This document shows, piece by piece, positions 44,354 to 52,894 of a DNA stretch of 64,000 bases. Location of the stretch: contig JAPPFJ010000010.1 in NCBI GenBank assembly GCA_028877215.1, positions 1 to 64,000 of the forward strand. Reading direction: 5' to 3'. The first letter of the stretch is position 1. The number at the start of each line of letters is the position of its first letter. The position numbers were made by a program, and so were the translations under genes. The stretch comes from Gemmatimonadota bacterium (GTDB taxonomy: Bacteria; Latescibacterota; UBA2968; GCA-2709665). Under the pieces are notes generated by a model. The model saw only the letters and a program-made list of their open reading frames with translations, was not told the origin of the DNA and searched no databases.

Positions 44354-45460
44354 CTACGTGTTTCCTGATACGGCGTACTCTTCCAGCACCTTCCGGTCGA
44401 TCTCGATTCCAAGCCCCGGAGACTGTAACACCGGCACGTCCCCGTCCACTGCCCTGATCGGCTCTCTGGCGAGTTCGGTGCGGAGCCGGTTCTCGGTCAT
44501 GTCGAATTCAAATAACGAAGGAAACGGATTCAGAGTTTCGGGCGAGTCGGGAAGGGTTGCCTGCCAGTGAATCGTAGCGGCCAGGCGAATGCTGGTTCCC
44601 CACATGTGAGGCAACACCCGCACGTGGTTGGCGCTTGCGAGCGCGGCAACTTTCCGGCACTCGGTGAACCCGCCGGCGTCGCTGATGTCCGGTTGCACGA
44701 TATCCAGCCCGCGTTCCTGGATCAGGTTGCGGAACGCCCATCTTCCCTGGAGCGCCTCGCCGCCGGCAACGCGCACACCCAACGCCTGACGGATCTCTCG
44801 GTAGCCTGAAACGTCGTCGGTCGAGATCGGTTCCTCGTACCACAACAGGTCGTTTTCCAGCAGGCGACGACCGACGTGGATCGCCGTGCCGGTATCATAG
44901 CCGCAGTTGGCATCCACCGCAAGCAGGGTCGAATCGCCGATCGCCCCACGCACCGCAGCCGTATTCCTGACGTCGTAGTCCACGCCGAATCCGATTTTCA
45001 TCTTCACCGCCCGGAACCCCATATCCACGTATGACGCCGCCTCTTCCGCCAACGTCCGGGTCATATCGGCCTGACGCTGCAGGAACAACCCGCTGGCGTA
45101 CGCGGGAATCCGGTCCCGGAACGCGCCGCCCAGGAGCCTGTAGACGGGCATCTCGAGCGTCCTGCCCACAATATCCCACAGCGCGATATCCACGGCGCTC
45201 AGTTCCGAAAAGCCCACGCCGCCCCGCAGATACGAGTCGTTCCAAATGACCTCGACGTCAAACGGGTCCCGGCCCACGAGCCGCGCCCGCAACGCCGTTT
45301 CATTCAGACCCGAGACACCTTCGCCCCAACCCGTCACACCCGCGTCGGTGATGACCTCGATCACACCGGCGGTCCTCGCGTTGTTCCAGGTAACGGAATT
45401 CGCAAACGGCACCTTCAGGGGGTAACGCAGATTGTAGACTTTAATGTCGGTGATCTTCAT
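44354..45460 (-). CDS. Mandelate racemase/muconate lactonizing enzyme family
   Basis: The 368-residue product has the enolase-superfamily layout: a capping N-terminal domain, then KMKIGFGVDYD with the KxK lysines, LAVDANCGYD and WYEEPI with metal ligands, and IVQPDISDAGG. Members dehydrate or epimerise sugar acids or dipeptides; the specific reaction is unclear. It starts at ATG with an A-rich, not GGAGG-like, leader. It is followed on the same strand by the DegT gene. Confidence 0.88.
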   Translation of the reverse strand: MKITDIKVYNLRYPLKVPFANSVTWNNARTAGVIEVITDAGVTGWGEGVSGLNETALRARLVGRDPFDVEVIWNDSYLRGGVGFSELSAVDIALWDIVGRTLEMPVYRLLGGAFRDRIPAYASGLFLQRQADMTRTLAEEAASYVDMGFRAVKMKIGFGVDYDVRNTAAVRGAIGDSTLLAVDANCGYDTGTAIHVGRRLLENDLLWYEEPISTDDVSGYREIRQALGVRVAGGEALQGRWAFRNLIQERGLDIVQPDISDAGGFTECRKVAALASANHVRVLPHMWGTSIRLAATIHWQATLPDSPETLNPFPSLFEFDMTENRLRTELAREPIRAVDGDVPVLQSPGLGIEIDRKVLEEYAVSGNT

Positions 45461-45479
45461 TTTGTTTTATTGACCGGCT

Positions 45480-46307
45480 TTAATCCGAAGTCCGCCGGCG
45501 GTTGAACTCGACCGCCTCCGGAAACCGGATTGTCAAATGGTTGAGCGCTTCCGGAATTTCACACTCGCAGGCCGATGCGGGATAAGGCAACGTTCCAGTG
45601 GCTCGAAATCGACTTCCGTTCCCGGCATGAAAGTCGCCGCGCCGGTCCATGAACTGCCCCCAGTGGCCCATTGTATAGCCAATATTGGGATTCACGACCT
45701 CGCTCTCCGCCCAGCGGGCGGGAAACAGCGACCGAAAACGCGGCGTCGAATTCATCCAGCTGCTGCAACGAACCATCCTGATTTCGGGTCGCCGCGTCCG
45801 AGAATCCCGGATTATACGAATCAGCGACGCTGCGAAGGGCGTATACATCTCGCTGAGCGGCGATTCGGGCCGGTAGACATTGTCGATATGAATATTCAAC
45901 CGGCCGGTACCCGTATAGTCGTATGACCAGCATTCGTAGGGTCGTTCTACGGAGAGACCGTCGCCGGCCGCCTTCAAACGGGCTTCCAGAAAGGGCCACA
46001 GCAGGTTCAGACCTTCCTCTTCGAATGCGTCTGTTGCCGCGTCATCTTTATGCAGGGAGTACAGGGCCGCCAGCCCTTCGATCACGGCAGTCCACTCCGG
46101 CCCGACGTCGTCGCCGGATGGATGGCGTTTCCCGTCGTAGAATGAAGTATTCCGGTAAATGTTGACCCGCTTGTTCACCAGGTCTGAGAAGGGCTCCGAC
46201 CCGGTTTTCGCCTGGCGCCACAAGTACCACAGGGAAAGCCTCGTGAATCCTCTCACATAGCGACAGCGAACCGTATCCATACCCGGCGCCGGATGTTCGG
46301 CCTCCAT
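45480..46307 (-). CDS. Unknown conserved-looking protein
   Basis: The 275-residue product has many Trp and Tyr residues (FTRLSLWYLWRQAK, ECWSYDYTGTGRLNIHID, NIGYTMGHWGQFMDRRGDF) and no signal peptide or membrane segment. I do not recognise the family. The first half looks like an alpha-helical toroid fragment. It lies between a dehydrogenase and an enolase-superfamily gene in the same direction, so a role in sugar or glycoside metabolism is a guess from context only. A second start is ATG at 46280. Confidence 0.6.
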   Translation of the reverse strand: MEAEHPAPGMDTVRCRYVRGFTRLSLWYLWRQAKTGSEPFSDLVNKRVNIYRNTSFYDGKRHPSGDDVGPEWTAVIEGLAALYSLHKDDAATDAFEEEGLNLLWPFLEARLKAAGDGLSVERPYECWSYDYTGTGRLNIHIDNVYRPESPLSEMYTPFAASLIRIIRDSRTRRPEIRMVRCSSWMNSTPRFRSLFPARWAESEVVNPNIGYTMGHWGQFMDRRGDFHAGNGSRFRATGTLPYPASACECEIPEALNHLTIRFPEAVEFNRRRTSD

Positions 46308-46343
46308 AACGTCTACGCACGACGGGACGCGGGCGAGGCGCCT

Positions 46344-47234
46344 CTATCCTCTCCCGGGAAACGTCAATTCGGCGACCCCGGACTTGTCCAGTTCGCCCTT
46401 GCCGATTTCGATCATACGGTCGTACTGCTTTTTCGTGGCATCGGCCAGCGGCAGATTCAGCCCGGCATCGCGGGCCAGGCCCAGGGCGATACCTGAATCT
46501 TTCGCGGCGTGCGCAGAGGAAAAGTAACACTCGTGGTCCCGCGCCACCATGTCCTCTCCATCTGTTTCGAGAACGCGGGAGTTGGCGCCCGTCTGCGAGA
46601 ACACCTGCTGCAGCATCTCCAGATCGAGGCCCAGGGCCGCCCCCAGCCCGAGTCCCTCCGCCAGGCCTACCGTATTGATATTCATCACCATATTGACGAG
46701 CGCCTTGACCTGCGCCGCCTGTCCGGCCTGGCCGATGTACTTCAAATCCGTGCTCATCGAATCCAGAATCGGGCGCACGTCGTCGAACACGTCCTTCCTG
46801 CCTCCGCACATGAGATAGAGCGTGCCTTCACGGGCCTGTGTGATACTGCTTGCCATACACCCTTCCAGGCTTCTCGCGCCCGCCGCCTCCGCCAGCGCCT
46901 GGACGTCGACGTGTACCTGCGGGGCAATTGTAGCGCAATTGATGAAGACCCTTCCGGCCGCGTCGCAAAGCAGGCTGTCGCCTTCGGTCGAAAATACCGT
47001 ACGCATCGCTTCGTCGTCGGTGACGACCGTGATAATCTGATCCGCGGCTGCTGTCACGCACGCCAGCGAGTCGGATGCATCACACCCGAGTTCACGCGCC
47101 AATTCGGCCGCGGAATCCGATCGGACATCGTATACTGAAGTCACGATGAATCCGTCGTCCTTCAGATGCCTTGCTATATTCGCGCCCATACGCCCCACGC
47201 CCACCACGCCGATTCTGAAATCTGAAGTCTCCAT
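46344..47234 (-). CDS. 3-hydroxyisobutyrate dehydrogenase family protein
   Basis: The 296-residue product has IGVVGVGRMGANIARHLKDDG for NAD binding, then VFINCATIAPQVHVDVQALAE, the region LEGCMASSITQAREGTLYLM in place of the usual DAPVSGG, and the catalytic Lys in GQAAQVKALVNMVMNINTVG. The changed substrate loop sets it apart from the gene at 41484. ATG at 47234 has a GGAGGG box. It lies downstream of the DUF5069 gene. Confidence 0.85.
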   Translation of the reverse strand: METSDFRIGVVGVGRMGANIARHLKDDGFIVTSVYDVRSDSAAELARELGCDASDSLACVTAAADQIITVVTDDEAMRTVFSTEGDSLLCDAAGRVFINCATIAPQVHVDVQALAEAAGARSLEGCMASSITQAREGTLYLMCGGRKDVFDDVRPILDSMSTDLKYIGQAGQAAQVKALVNMVMNINTVGLAEGLGLGAALGLDLEMLQQVFSQTGANSRVLETDGEDMVARDHECYFSSAHAAKDSGIALGLARDAGLNLPLADATKKQYDRMIEIGKGELDKSGVAELTFPGRG

Positions 47235-47322
47235 GTTACCCTCCGGCATACAAAGAAAGAGCGTTCAACTGCCGGCGCTCGTTCCAGCGCGGCCAGCGGT
47301 CGAACGCTCCATTCGGAACAAC

Positions 47323-47757
47323 CTACAGGCTATTGTGGAATTCCGTCCAATCGTCGAGATTGTTCAGATTCACCGCGTCCAGAATCGACCCGTCGTCGTC
47401 CACTCCGGCCGCCGACAGAATCGAGCCGCGCGTTTCGTCGTCGTGGTGATATCCCAGAATGGCCGCGTTCGAAGCGTTAATCTCGTCCTGCGGTATGCTG
47501 CCGCCGCGCTGACTCACCACCCAGTTTTCGAAGTCGATATACGTCGGCAGGTTGCTTTTTACGTAGTCAACCGCCGCATCCCGATCGACTTTCAATCCGT
47601 CGAGCACCATCTGGTCGTAACCGGCGCCGCATTCTGGATAGTCTTCCGCCAGCTGTCCCTTTGCGGAAAGCGTCAGCTTCAACCACAGCCTGGGCAGGTG
47701 GATGGCGCCGAGAGGTCCCGCGACACCGGAACTGATAAGGGGAATCGTGCCTGCCAT
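47323..47757 (-). CDS. DUF5069-like protein
   Basis: The 144-residue product opens MAGTIPLISSGVAGPLGAIH, followed by LPRLWLKLTLSAKGQLAEDY and GYDQMVLDGLKVDRDAAVDYV, a pattern I associate with DUF5069, a small family of unknown function in planctomycetes, verrucomicrobia and related bacteria. The C-terminal half is acidic. No signal peptide is seen. ATG follows AAGGAGAC. The longer upstream frame runs through the 37-bp repeat and is not supported. Confidence 0.65.
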   Translation of the reverse strand: MAGTIPLISSGVAGPLGAIHLPRLWLKLTLSAKGQLAEDYPECGAGYDQMVLDGLKVDRDAAVDYVKSNLPTYIDFENWVVSQRGGSIPQDEINASNAAILGYHHDDETRGSILSAAGVDDDGSILDAVNLNNLDDWTEFHNSL

Positions 47758-47804
47758 CGTGTGTCTCCTTCTGAAGTTGGGGAGTTTGATGAGATGGAAA
47801 CCGT

Positions 47805-47841
47805 TTAGCAGTCCGTTGATAAAGTCGCTCTGCAGGCGAGG
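47805..47841 (+). repeat. 37-bp dispersed repeat, copy B
   Basis: Identical in all 37 bases to 8831-8867. It lies 48 bp upstream of the minus-strand DUF5069 start. The rest of the 47758-48063 gap holds the hairpin at 48011-48051 and nothing else I can identify. Confidence 0.85.
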
Positions 47842-48010
47842 CCGATGCACCCCCGTTCACCGGCCTGATTTCCAGAATAAATGTACAGGATGCAACACCT
47901 GTCAACAGGAAAAACGCCGGACGCGGGCCCTCGCCTGATCCGGACGGGCCGGGAGGCAGCGCGAACAAATCAGGCGCGCCAGACGTGAACCGCATTGTGA
48001 ACACAGTACA

Positions 48011-48051
48011 CAGGACGGGCGGATGAGAACGTTGCTCATCCGCCCGTCCTG
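48011..48051 (-). terminator. Perfect 17-bp hairpin after the DUF151 gene
   Basis: CAGGACGGGCGGATGAG (48011-48027) pairs perfectly with CTCATCCGCCCGTCCTG (48035-48051) around a 7-base loop. It lies 12 bp after the minus-strand DUF151 stop. The sequence after it on that strand (TGTACTGTGTTC) is only moderately T-rich, so it may be a terminator or a protective 3' structure. Confidence 0.6.
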
Positions 48052-48063
48052 CGTCCGGCAATT

Positions 48064-48735
48064 TCACGCTTCCCGGCTGTTTTCCAATCGGTCGATTTCG
48101 TCCCGCAGCCTGCCGGCCTCTTCGTAACGTTCCTGGCGGCTGGCCTGTTCCATCTTGCGGCGGAGATCGTTGATCCGCATCTCGACCGGGTCTCCGGCAT
48201 CCGCTGTCCCGCTCTTGGGAACTTCCGCGACCGTCATTACGGCCTCTTCCTTGTCCTCAGTAAGCTTGGGCGGCGTCCAGGCTTCGATCGTTTCCGGCTC
48301 CTCGGCGCCGACGCCCGGACGGTCTTCGTGTCCGGCTTCGGTGATAACAGCCTCCGATACGTAGATAGGCACTTCGTAACGTAGCGCCAGGGCAACGCAA
48401 TCGCTCGGACGTGCGTCGACCCGCCAGCGCTTCGCGCCGCTTGCGAGCGCCAGCTCCGCGTAGAAGATGCCCTTTTTCAACGCCACAATGTAGACGCCAT
48501 CTATCGTGGTGTTGAGCTGCCCCAGAATGGACCGAACCAGGTCGTGAGTAAGCGGGCGCGGCGGGCGCTCGTTCGTCAGTTCGGCGTAGATGGCGCTGGC
48601 CTCCATCAGCCCGATCACGATCGGCAGCAGCACGTTGTGTTCGCTGTTGCAGAGCCAGATCATACGCGGTTGGGATACCTGTACAGGTCGCAGCGCGTTC
48701 AACGTGCGTTCAATGTCGATCCTGACTTCAACCAT
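48064..48735 (-). CDS. DUF151 protein with C-terminal UVR motif
   Basis: The 223-residue product has a DUF151 domain (NVLLPIVIGLMEASAIYAEL and the WRVDARPSDCVALALR signature) and, after an acidic linker, a UvrB/UvrC-type coiled coil (INDLRRKMEQASRQERYEEA, then GRLRDEIDRLE). This fusion is common in bacteria. The UVR motif usually mediates protein contact in DNA repair or stress pathways. It lacks the signal peptide of the other DUF151 gene. ATG at 48735 follows CGGAGGA, and a promoter is at 48777-48804. Confidence 0.9.
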   Translation of the reverse strand: MVEVRIDIERTLNALRPVQVSQPRMIWLCNSEHNVLLPIVIGLMEASAIYAELTNERPPRPLTHDLVRSILGQLNTTIDGVYIVALKKGIFYAELALASGAKRWRVDARPSDCVALALRYEVPIYVSEAVITEAGHEDRPGVGAEEPETIEAWTPPKLTEDKEEAVMTVAEVPKSGTADAGDPVEMRINDLRRKMEQASRQERYEEAGRLRDEIDRLENSREA

Positions 48736-48776
48736 CCGCTTCCTCCGGTTTCTCATTTCCCCGGAACACGGTCCGC

Positions 48777-48804
48777 AATATAAGAAAGCCAGACTCCCCG
48801 GCAA
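48777..48804 (-). promoter_or_regulatory. Promoter for the DUF151-UVR gene
   Basis: On the minus strand TTGCCG (48804-48799), a 16-bp spacer and TATATT (48782-48777). It resembles the promoter of the other DUF151 gene (TTGCCC, 17, TATATT). Confidence 0.5.
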
Positions 48805-48822
48805 GGTTATTTTTCGTCCTAC

Positions 48823-50124
48823 TTAGACACACTGCGACGCAAACCGTTCCATCTGGCGAATACACACCGTCTCGAGCCGTTCCGCGCTCCCCGGCGCGAC
48901 CCGCGACCAGGGTCCGGCAACCACCTCGTAACCACCCTCCTCGTACGCGCTGTGGATCGGGAAATACCCAACCCATCCGTTCGCGTTGCCCGTTACGAAC
49001 CAGGCGCCGGCCTGTTTGATTGCGAGCCCCGTCTCGACGAACACCTCCCCCGGGAGCGCGACCCAGCGTAGGCGGCCCAGCGCCATGGCCTGGACCTCGA
49101 TCTGAAGCGGACCTTCCGCGAGTTTGCGCGCGAGCCGAAACGCCAGGCGGTTTTCGTAGGAAGGATTCCGCGCAGCCGCTTTTTCCGCGTCCTCCAGCGA
49201 CGGACATGGCCTCGCGTCCAGCTCCAGTCTTTCCGTATCGTAGGCCACGTCGTTGGAAGACAGCGGAGGGCCCTTTTTCAGACGGTCGATCTCGCCCAGC
49301 GCGGCTGTGCCCAGCGTTCGGCCTATCCAGGACACGTCATCGAAATGGGTCGTCACGCGTATCGAGTTGACGTTGCCGCACGCGCCGTTGACGAAGAGAC
49401 ACGGCGCGCCGTTGAGGCACGCTTCCACGGAAGCCGTGAGGGCGCCGGGATAATCCGCCGACACCGGCGGAAGCAGCATGGCCACGACGGGATGTGCGGA
49501 ATAGTTCACCATCACAGCGTGCGGGCGTCCGGTCAAGGCTTCGAGATAGAGTACGTTCAGCGCCTCGTCCACGGCCCAGGCTCCGGCCGCCTCCTCGAGC
49601 GGCGGCAGTGCCCCGCCGCGGTTCAGCGTGCCGTCTTTAAGCAGGATCCGCCGGTGCCGGGCTACGCCGGGCACCTGTGTCTCCCCCGCGTAGGCCCTGA
49701 CCGCCGCCCGCTTTTCCCACGCTTCGGCAACCGTGGACGCCAGCGTCTCCAGGTGTGCCTCCAGCCAGTCCTGAATTCCCTCCGTATCCCGGAACGGCGT
49801 CAACCCCAGCATCTCGGGCGTCGAGTGGGAATGGGTGGCAGACAGCATCACCCCTTCCTGTGCAAGGCCGGTCCGGCTGGCAATCCGGGAACGCAACTCC
49901 GCCGTAAAGTTCCGATCCGGACCCAGAATCGCGTTGTCGTATCCGACCGAGTCCACCGCCAGCACAGCAATCGACCTGCGCCCGTCGTCGAGCACCAGTG
50001 CCCTGGCGTACAGGTCGTCGTGGACACCGTCGAACGGCTCGCAGGTGCCGTTCCCTGACGACGTCAGATACGGCACCCAGGTGGGGGGCGTAACACACCG
50101 CTTTGCCGCGCCTGCCAACAGCAT
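48823..50124 (-). CDS. Neutral ceramidase-like hydrolase
   Basis: The 433-residue product matches the N-terminal alkaline/neutral ceramidase fold: AGAAKRCVTPP at the start, DDLYARALVLDDG, and the metal-binding VMLSATHSHSTPEMLG. NGACGNVNSIR follows. No signal peptide is present and the C-terminal domain of true ceramidases is missing, so the substrate is probably another amide or ester. Many such proteins occur in uncultured marine bacteria. ATG follows GGAGGAAGG. Confidence 0.85.
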   Translation of the reverse strand: MLLAGAAKRCVTPPTWVPYLTSSGNGTCEPFDGVHDDLYARALVLDDGRRSIAVLAVDSVGYDNAILGPDRNFTAELRSRIASRTGLAQEGVMLSATHSHSTPEMLGLTPFRDTEGIQDWLEAHLETLASTVAEAWEKRAAVRAYAGETQVPGVARHRRILLKDGTLNRGGALPPLEEAAGAWAVDEALNVLYLEALTGRPHAVMVNYSAHPVVAMLLPPVSADYPGALTASVEACLNGAPCLFVNGACGNVNSIRVTTHFDDVSWIGRTLGTAALGEIDRLKKGPPLSSNDVAYDTERLELDARPCPSLEDAEKAAARNPSYENRLAFRLARKLAEGPLQIEVQAMALGRLRWVALPGEVFVETGLAIKQAGAWFVTGNANGWVGYFPIHSAYEEGGYEVVAGPWSRVAPGSAERLETVCIRQMERFASQCV

Positions 50125-50148
50125 TCTATACCTTCCTCCATTCCTGGG

Positions 50149-50177
50149 TTGACACGGGCAGTACCCACGGCTAAATT
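50149..50177 (+). promoter_or_regulatory. Sigma70-type promoter for the isomerase gene
   Basis: TTGACA (50149-50154), a 17-bp spacer and TAAATT (50172-50177), giving a leader of about 25 bases before ATG 50208 with an AAGAGGAT box. Confidence 0.6.
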
Positions 50178-50207
50178 ACGCCCACGTCCGTCACAAGAGG
50201 ATATCCG

Positions 50208-51032
50208 ATGAGACTCTCGCTTTCCGTGCGGGTTGCAGAAAGCTTCAGCAACAAACGCGTTGTGGACATACCACTGCCCACGCTCGCGGCCATCGCCAGG
50301 AAGGCCGGATACGACGCGCTGTGTATGCGCGCTTCGGTTGTTGGCATCCGGAGCGCTCCGGAAACGGTGGAATCCGCACGCGCACTCCTTGGCCGGAAAG
50401 GCCTTGCAGTTTCAATGGTCACCGGCGACTTTGCCGTTCCCGAAAACGGCGACGACGGCCCGGGTTGCCTGCGGGACATCACGCCGTACCTCGACCTGGC
50501 GCAGGCCCTCGGATCCGATCTGATCCGCGTCTGCATCAAGACCGAGGCCGACATTCCGTTTGCGCAAAAATCGGCCGATGAGGCCGCCGACCGGAATATC
50601 CGCCTGGCCCACCAGAGCCATACGCTCAGCCTTTTTGAGACCGTTGAGGGTTCGCTGGATGTCCTTGGAAAGATAGGCAGATCCAACTTCGGACTGATCT
50701 ACGAGCCCGCCAACCTCGCCCTTTGCGGAGAAGATTACGGACCGGAGACGTTACGAAGATTTCAGCCGTACCTGTTCAATGTCTACCTGCAGAACCACGC
50801 GCCCCACCCCAATGGCGACCGGCCGATGACCACCTGGGCCAACGGCACCGTTATGTCCACCCTGCGTCCTCTGGATGCCGCGGAAGGCATCGACTTCGGC
50901 CGGGTCTTCGAGGGGCTGCAGGCGATCTCCTACAGCGGGTACGTCACGGTCCACCAGGCGTTCGGCGGACGCCTTCCGCCGGACGAAGCCGCTATCCGCT
51001 CCGCAAGATTCCTCAAGTCGTTCGCCGTTTGA
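50208..51032 (+). CDS. Sugar phosphate isomerase/epimerase family protein
   Basis: The 274-residue product is a xylose-isomerase-like TIM barrel: LPTLAAIARKAGYDALCMRA, ALGSDLIRVCIKTEAD, NIRLAHQSHTLSLFETVEGS, FGLIYEPANLAL and the final ISYSGYVTVHQAFGG. The metal-ligand Glu and His positions of the family are partly recognisable (His in LAHQSH replaces the more usual ENH-type triplet). It may epimerise a ketose. It stands alone between the ceramidase-like and queF genes. Confidence 0.85.
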   Translation: MRLSLSVRVAESFSNKRVVDIPLPTLAAIARKAGYDALCMRASVVGIRSAPETVESARALLGRKGLAVSMVTGDFAVPENGDDGPGCLRDITPYLDLAQALGSDLIRVCIKTEADIPFAQKSADEAADRNIRLAHQSHTLSLFETVEGSLDVLGKIGRSNFGLIYEPANLALCGEDYGPETLRRFQPYLFNVYLQNHAPHPNGDRPMTTWANGTVMSTLRPLDAAEGIDFGRVFEGLQAISYSGYVTVHQAFGGRLPPDEAAIRSARFLKSFAV

Positions 51033-51078
51033 CAGGTTGCGGCGGGATATTGCCGTGGATGCCGGATCAAGCGTCTCG

Positions 51079-51411
51079 CTAACGGCTGTATTCCGCGGTG
51101 ATTTCGTGTTCGATCCCGCCCCTGACGTTGAACCGACCGGCCACCACCATTTCCACGGGCGAACACGCCTGAACCAGGTCATCCAGAATCCGGTTCGTCA
51201 CCTCTTCGAAAAACGCGCCTGTATCGCGAAACGACCTGAGGTAGTACTTGAGCGACTTGAGCTCCACGCATTTCGCGCACGGAATGTAACGGACGACGAT
51301 CGTGGCAAAGTCGGGCTGCCCTGTAAGCGGACACAGCGACGTAAACTCCCGGCACGTAAATTCGATCGTGTACCGCCTTTCCGGGCGCGGATTCTCGAAG
51401 ACCTCCAGCAT
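51079..51411 (-). CDS. queF: NADPH-dependent 7-cyano-7-deazaguanine reductase (QueF)
   Basis: The 110-residue product reduces preQ0 to preQ1 for queuosine. It has the catalytic Cys27 and Asp34 in TSLCPLTGQPDFAT and the SLKYYLRSFRDTG and FNVRGGIE motifs of the one-domain type. The position equivalent to the conserved His before Glu (HE in B. subtilis) is Phe-Glu. Start ATG 51411 couples to the stop of the upstream paralogue; ATG 51462 would overlap it. No queC, queD or queE gene is in the window. Confidence 0.9.
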   Translation of the reverse strand: MLEVFENPRPERRYTIEFTCREFTSLCPLTGQPDFATIVVRYIPCAKCVELKSLKYYLRSFRDTGAFFEEVTNRILDDLVQACSPVEMVVAGRFNVRGGIEHEITAEYSR

Positions 51412-51421
51412 TTCGCTCGCC

Positions 51422-51799
51422 TTATTCCGCAATCCGGCGCTCCTTTCCCGAATCGGCTGCACCGTCGGCTACCGTATCAACGGTCACCGTCGCCGCAATT
51501 CCGCCCCTTACCGTGAACTCGCCGATCACCCTCATTTCCTCCGGGTTACAGGCAGCGACAAGATCATCCAGAATCCGGTTGACGGCCGCCTCGTACGACG
51601 TCGCCTGATTTCGGAACGACCCCAGATACCGCTTGAGCGACACGGTCTCGATACACGTGCCGCCCGGCACATAGCGAATGGTGACCGTGGCGAAAACCGG
51701 TTCACTCGTGACCGGTAGAACGGCCGTGAACTCGGGGAAGACAAACTCGATCGTATACGGCCTGTCCGGCTGAGGGTTTTGTGTCGTCACCAGACCCAA
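51422..51799 (-). CDS. QueF paralogue lacking the catalytic cysteine
   Basis: The 125-residue product aligns along its whole length with the next gene: YTIEFVFPEFTAVLPVTSEP, SLKRYLGSFRNQ, VNRILDDLVAACNPEEM and FTVRGGIA. The catalytic Cys is Leu28 and the Asp is Val35, so it cannot carry out the thioimide chemistry alone; Glu70 is kept. E. coli QueF is a two-domain protein whose active site is built from both halves, so this pair may be a split counterpart forming mixed oligomers. It could also be a decaying duplicate. Start is ATG at 51799. Confidence 0.82.
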   Translation of the reverse strand: MGLVTTQNPQPDRPYTIEFVFPEFTAVLPVTSEPVFATVTIRYVPGGTCIETVSLKRYLGSFRNQATSYEAAVNRILDDLVAACNPEEMRVIGEFTVRGGIAATVTVDTVADGAADSGKERRIAE

Positions 51800-51867
51800 T
51801 TCAACACTCCATGGCAGCGTTCAGACCCGGCTCGCGTCCGGACATGCGGAGCCGCGCCGGCGTGAAC

Positions 51868-52869
51868 TCAGAACCTGGGTACAGCCACCGGCTTACCCGA
51901 ACGTACCGATTCGAACAGCGCCACGCAGATTGCCGCCGTGCGGACGGATTGCTCCAGGTTCACCTGCGGCTCAGTGTCGTTTTCTATCGCCTTTAACAGG
52001 TCTTCTATCAGCTTCCGCCGGCTGTCCCCGCCGTCGTCCGCGACCTCAAGCGGCGTCCACCTTCGGTTCTGCAGATCCGCAACAAGGCGGGCGGGCGGCG
52101 CCTGGGAGGTCAGGAACGTCTTGCGCGTGCCGTATATCTGCACATTGCGAAAGCCGGGCCGGGCCGAACCCATTGTGGTAAACGTCTTGGCGACGCATCC
52201 GTTTTCAAAGCGGATGATACCAACCACGCAGTCGGTCACCTCCAGACCGTGCATTCCCGCGGATATGCCGTTTCCGTACGCCGCCACCTCCGCCGCCGGC
52301 GAGTCCACAATCCACTGGATCACATCCACGGGGTGGATGCTACCGCCGGCCGCCGCATTATAGCGCGAGCCCAGTCCGCCTCGCCATCCCTCGCGGAACA
52401 GATCCAGGTGGTTTGATATATAGTCCGCTTCGGCGTAGAACAACGGGCCGAACGCCCGTGCCTCAACCTGGCGTTTCAACTCCTGAAACGTCTCATCGAA
52501 CCGGATCTGGCAACCATGCGACACCATCCGTCCCGTCCGGCGCGACGTCTGCACGATTCTTTCGATATCCTCAAACGTGGTGGACAGCGGCTTCTCGACA
52601 AGCACGTGCTTCCCGGATGACAACATCGCAACGGCCGGGTCGGCGTGCAGATGGTCGGGCGTGCAGATCGAGACAACGTCAATGCAGTCCAGATCCGCAA
52701 GGGCGCGGTAATCCGTATACCGCCTACGCACACCCTCCTCCTCCCCGACCTGTTCCAGCAACTCCGCGTTTACGTCGCAGATCGCCGCTACCGCCGCGCC
52801 CGCTTCGCGGTAGGCGGCGATGTGTCCCCTGCCCACGCCCAATCCAATTACGGCCGCATTCAATGCCAC
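51868..52869 (-). CDS. Gfo/Idh/MocA family oxidoreductase
   Basis: The 333-residue product opens AAVIGLGVGRGHIAAYREAG and has ICTPDHLHADPAVAMLSSGK and HVLVEKPLSTTFEDIE with the catalytic lysine; GGSIHPVDVIQWIVDSP gives the His of the substrate site. Start is GTG at 52869 with a GGAGGG box. The sugar or cyclitol substrate is unknown. A fragment of the MITE-like element lies 25 bp upstream. Confidence 0.9.
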   Translation of the reverse strand: MALNAAVIGLGVGRGHIAAYREAGAAVAAICDVNAELLEQVGEEEGVRRRYTDYRALADLDCIDVVSICTPDHLHADPAVAMLSSGKHVLVEKPLSTTFEDIERIVQTSRRTGRMVSHGCQIRFDETFQELKRQVEARAFGPLFYAEADYISNHLDLFREGWRGGLGSRYNAAAGGSIHPVDVIQWIVDSPAAEVAAYGNGISAGMHGLEVTDCVVGIIRFENGCVAKTFTTMGSARPGFRNVQIYGTRKTFLTSQAPPARLVADLQNRRWTPLEVADDGGDSRRKLIEDLLKAIENDTEPQVNLEQSVRTAAICVALFESVRSGKPVAVPRF

Positions 52870-52894
52870 CCGTCAGCCCTCCACCTGGAAACTC

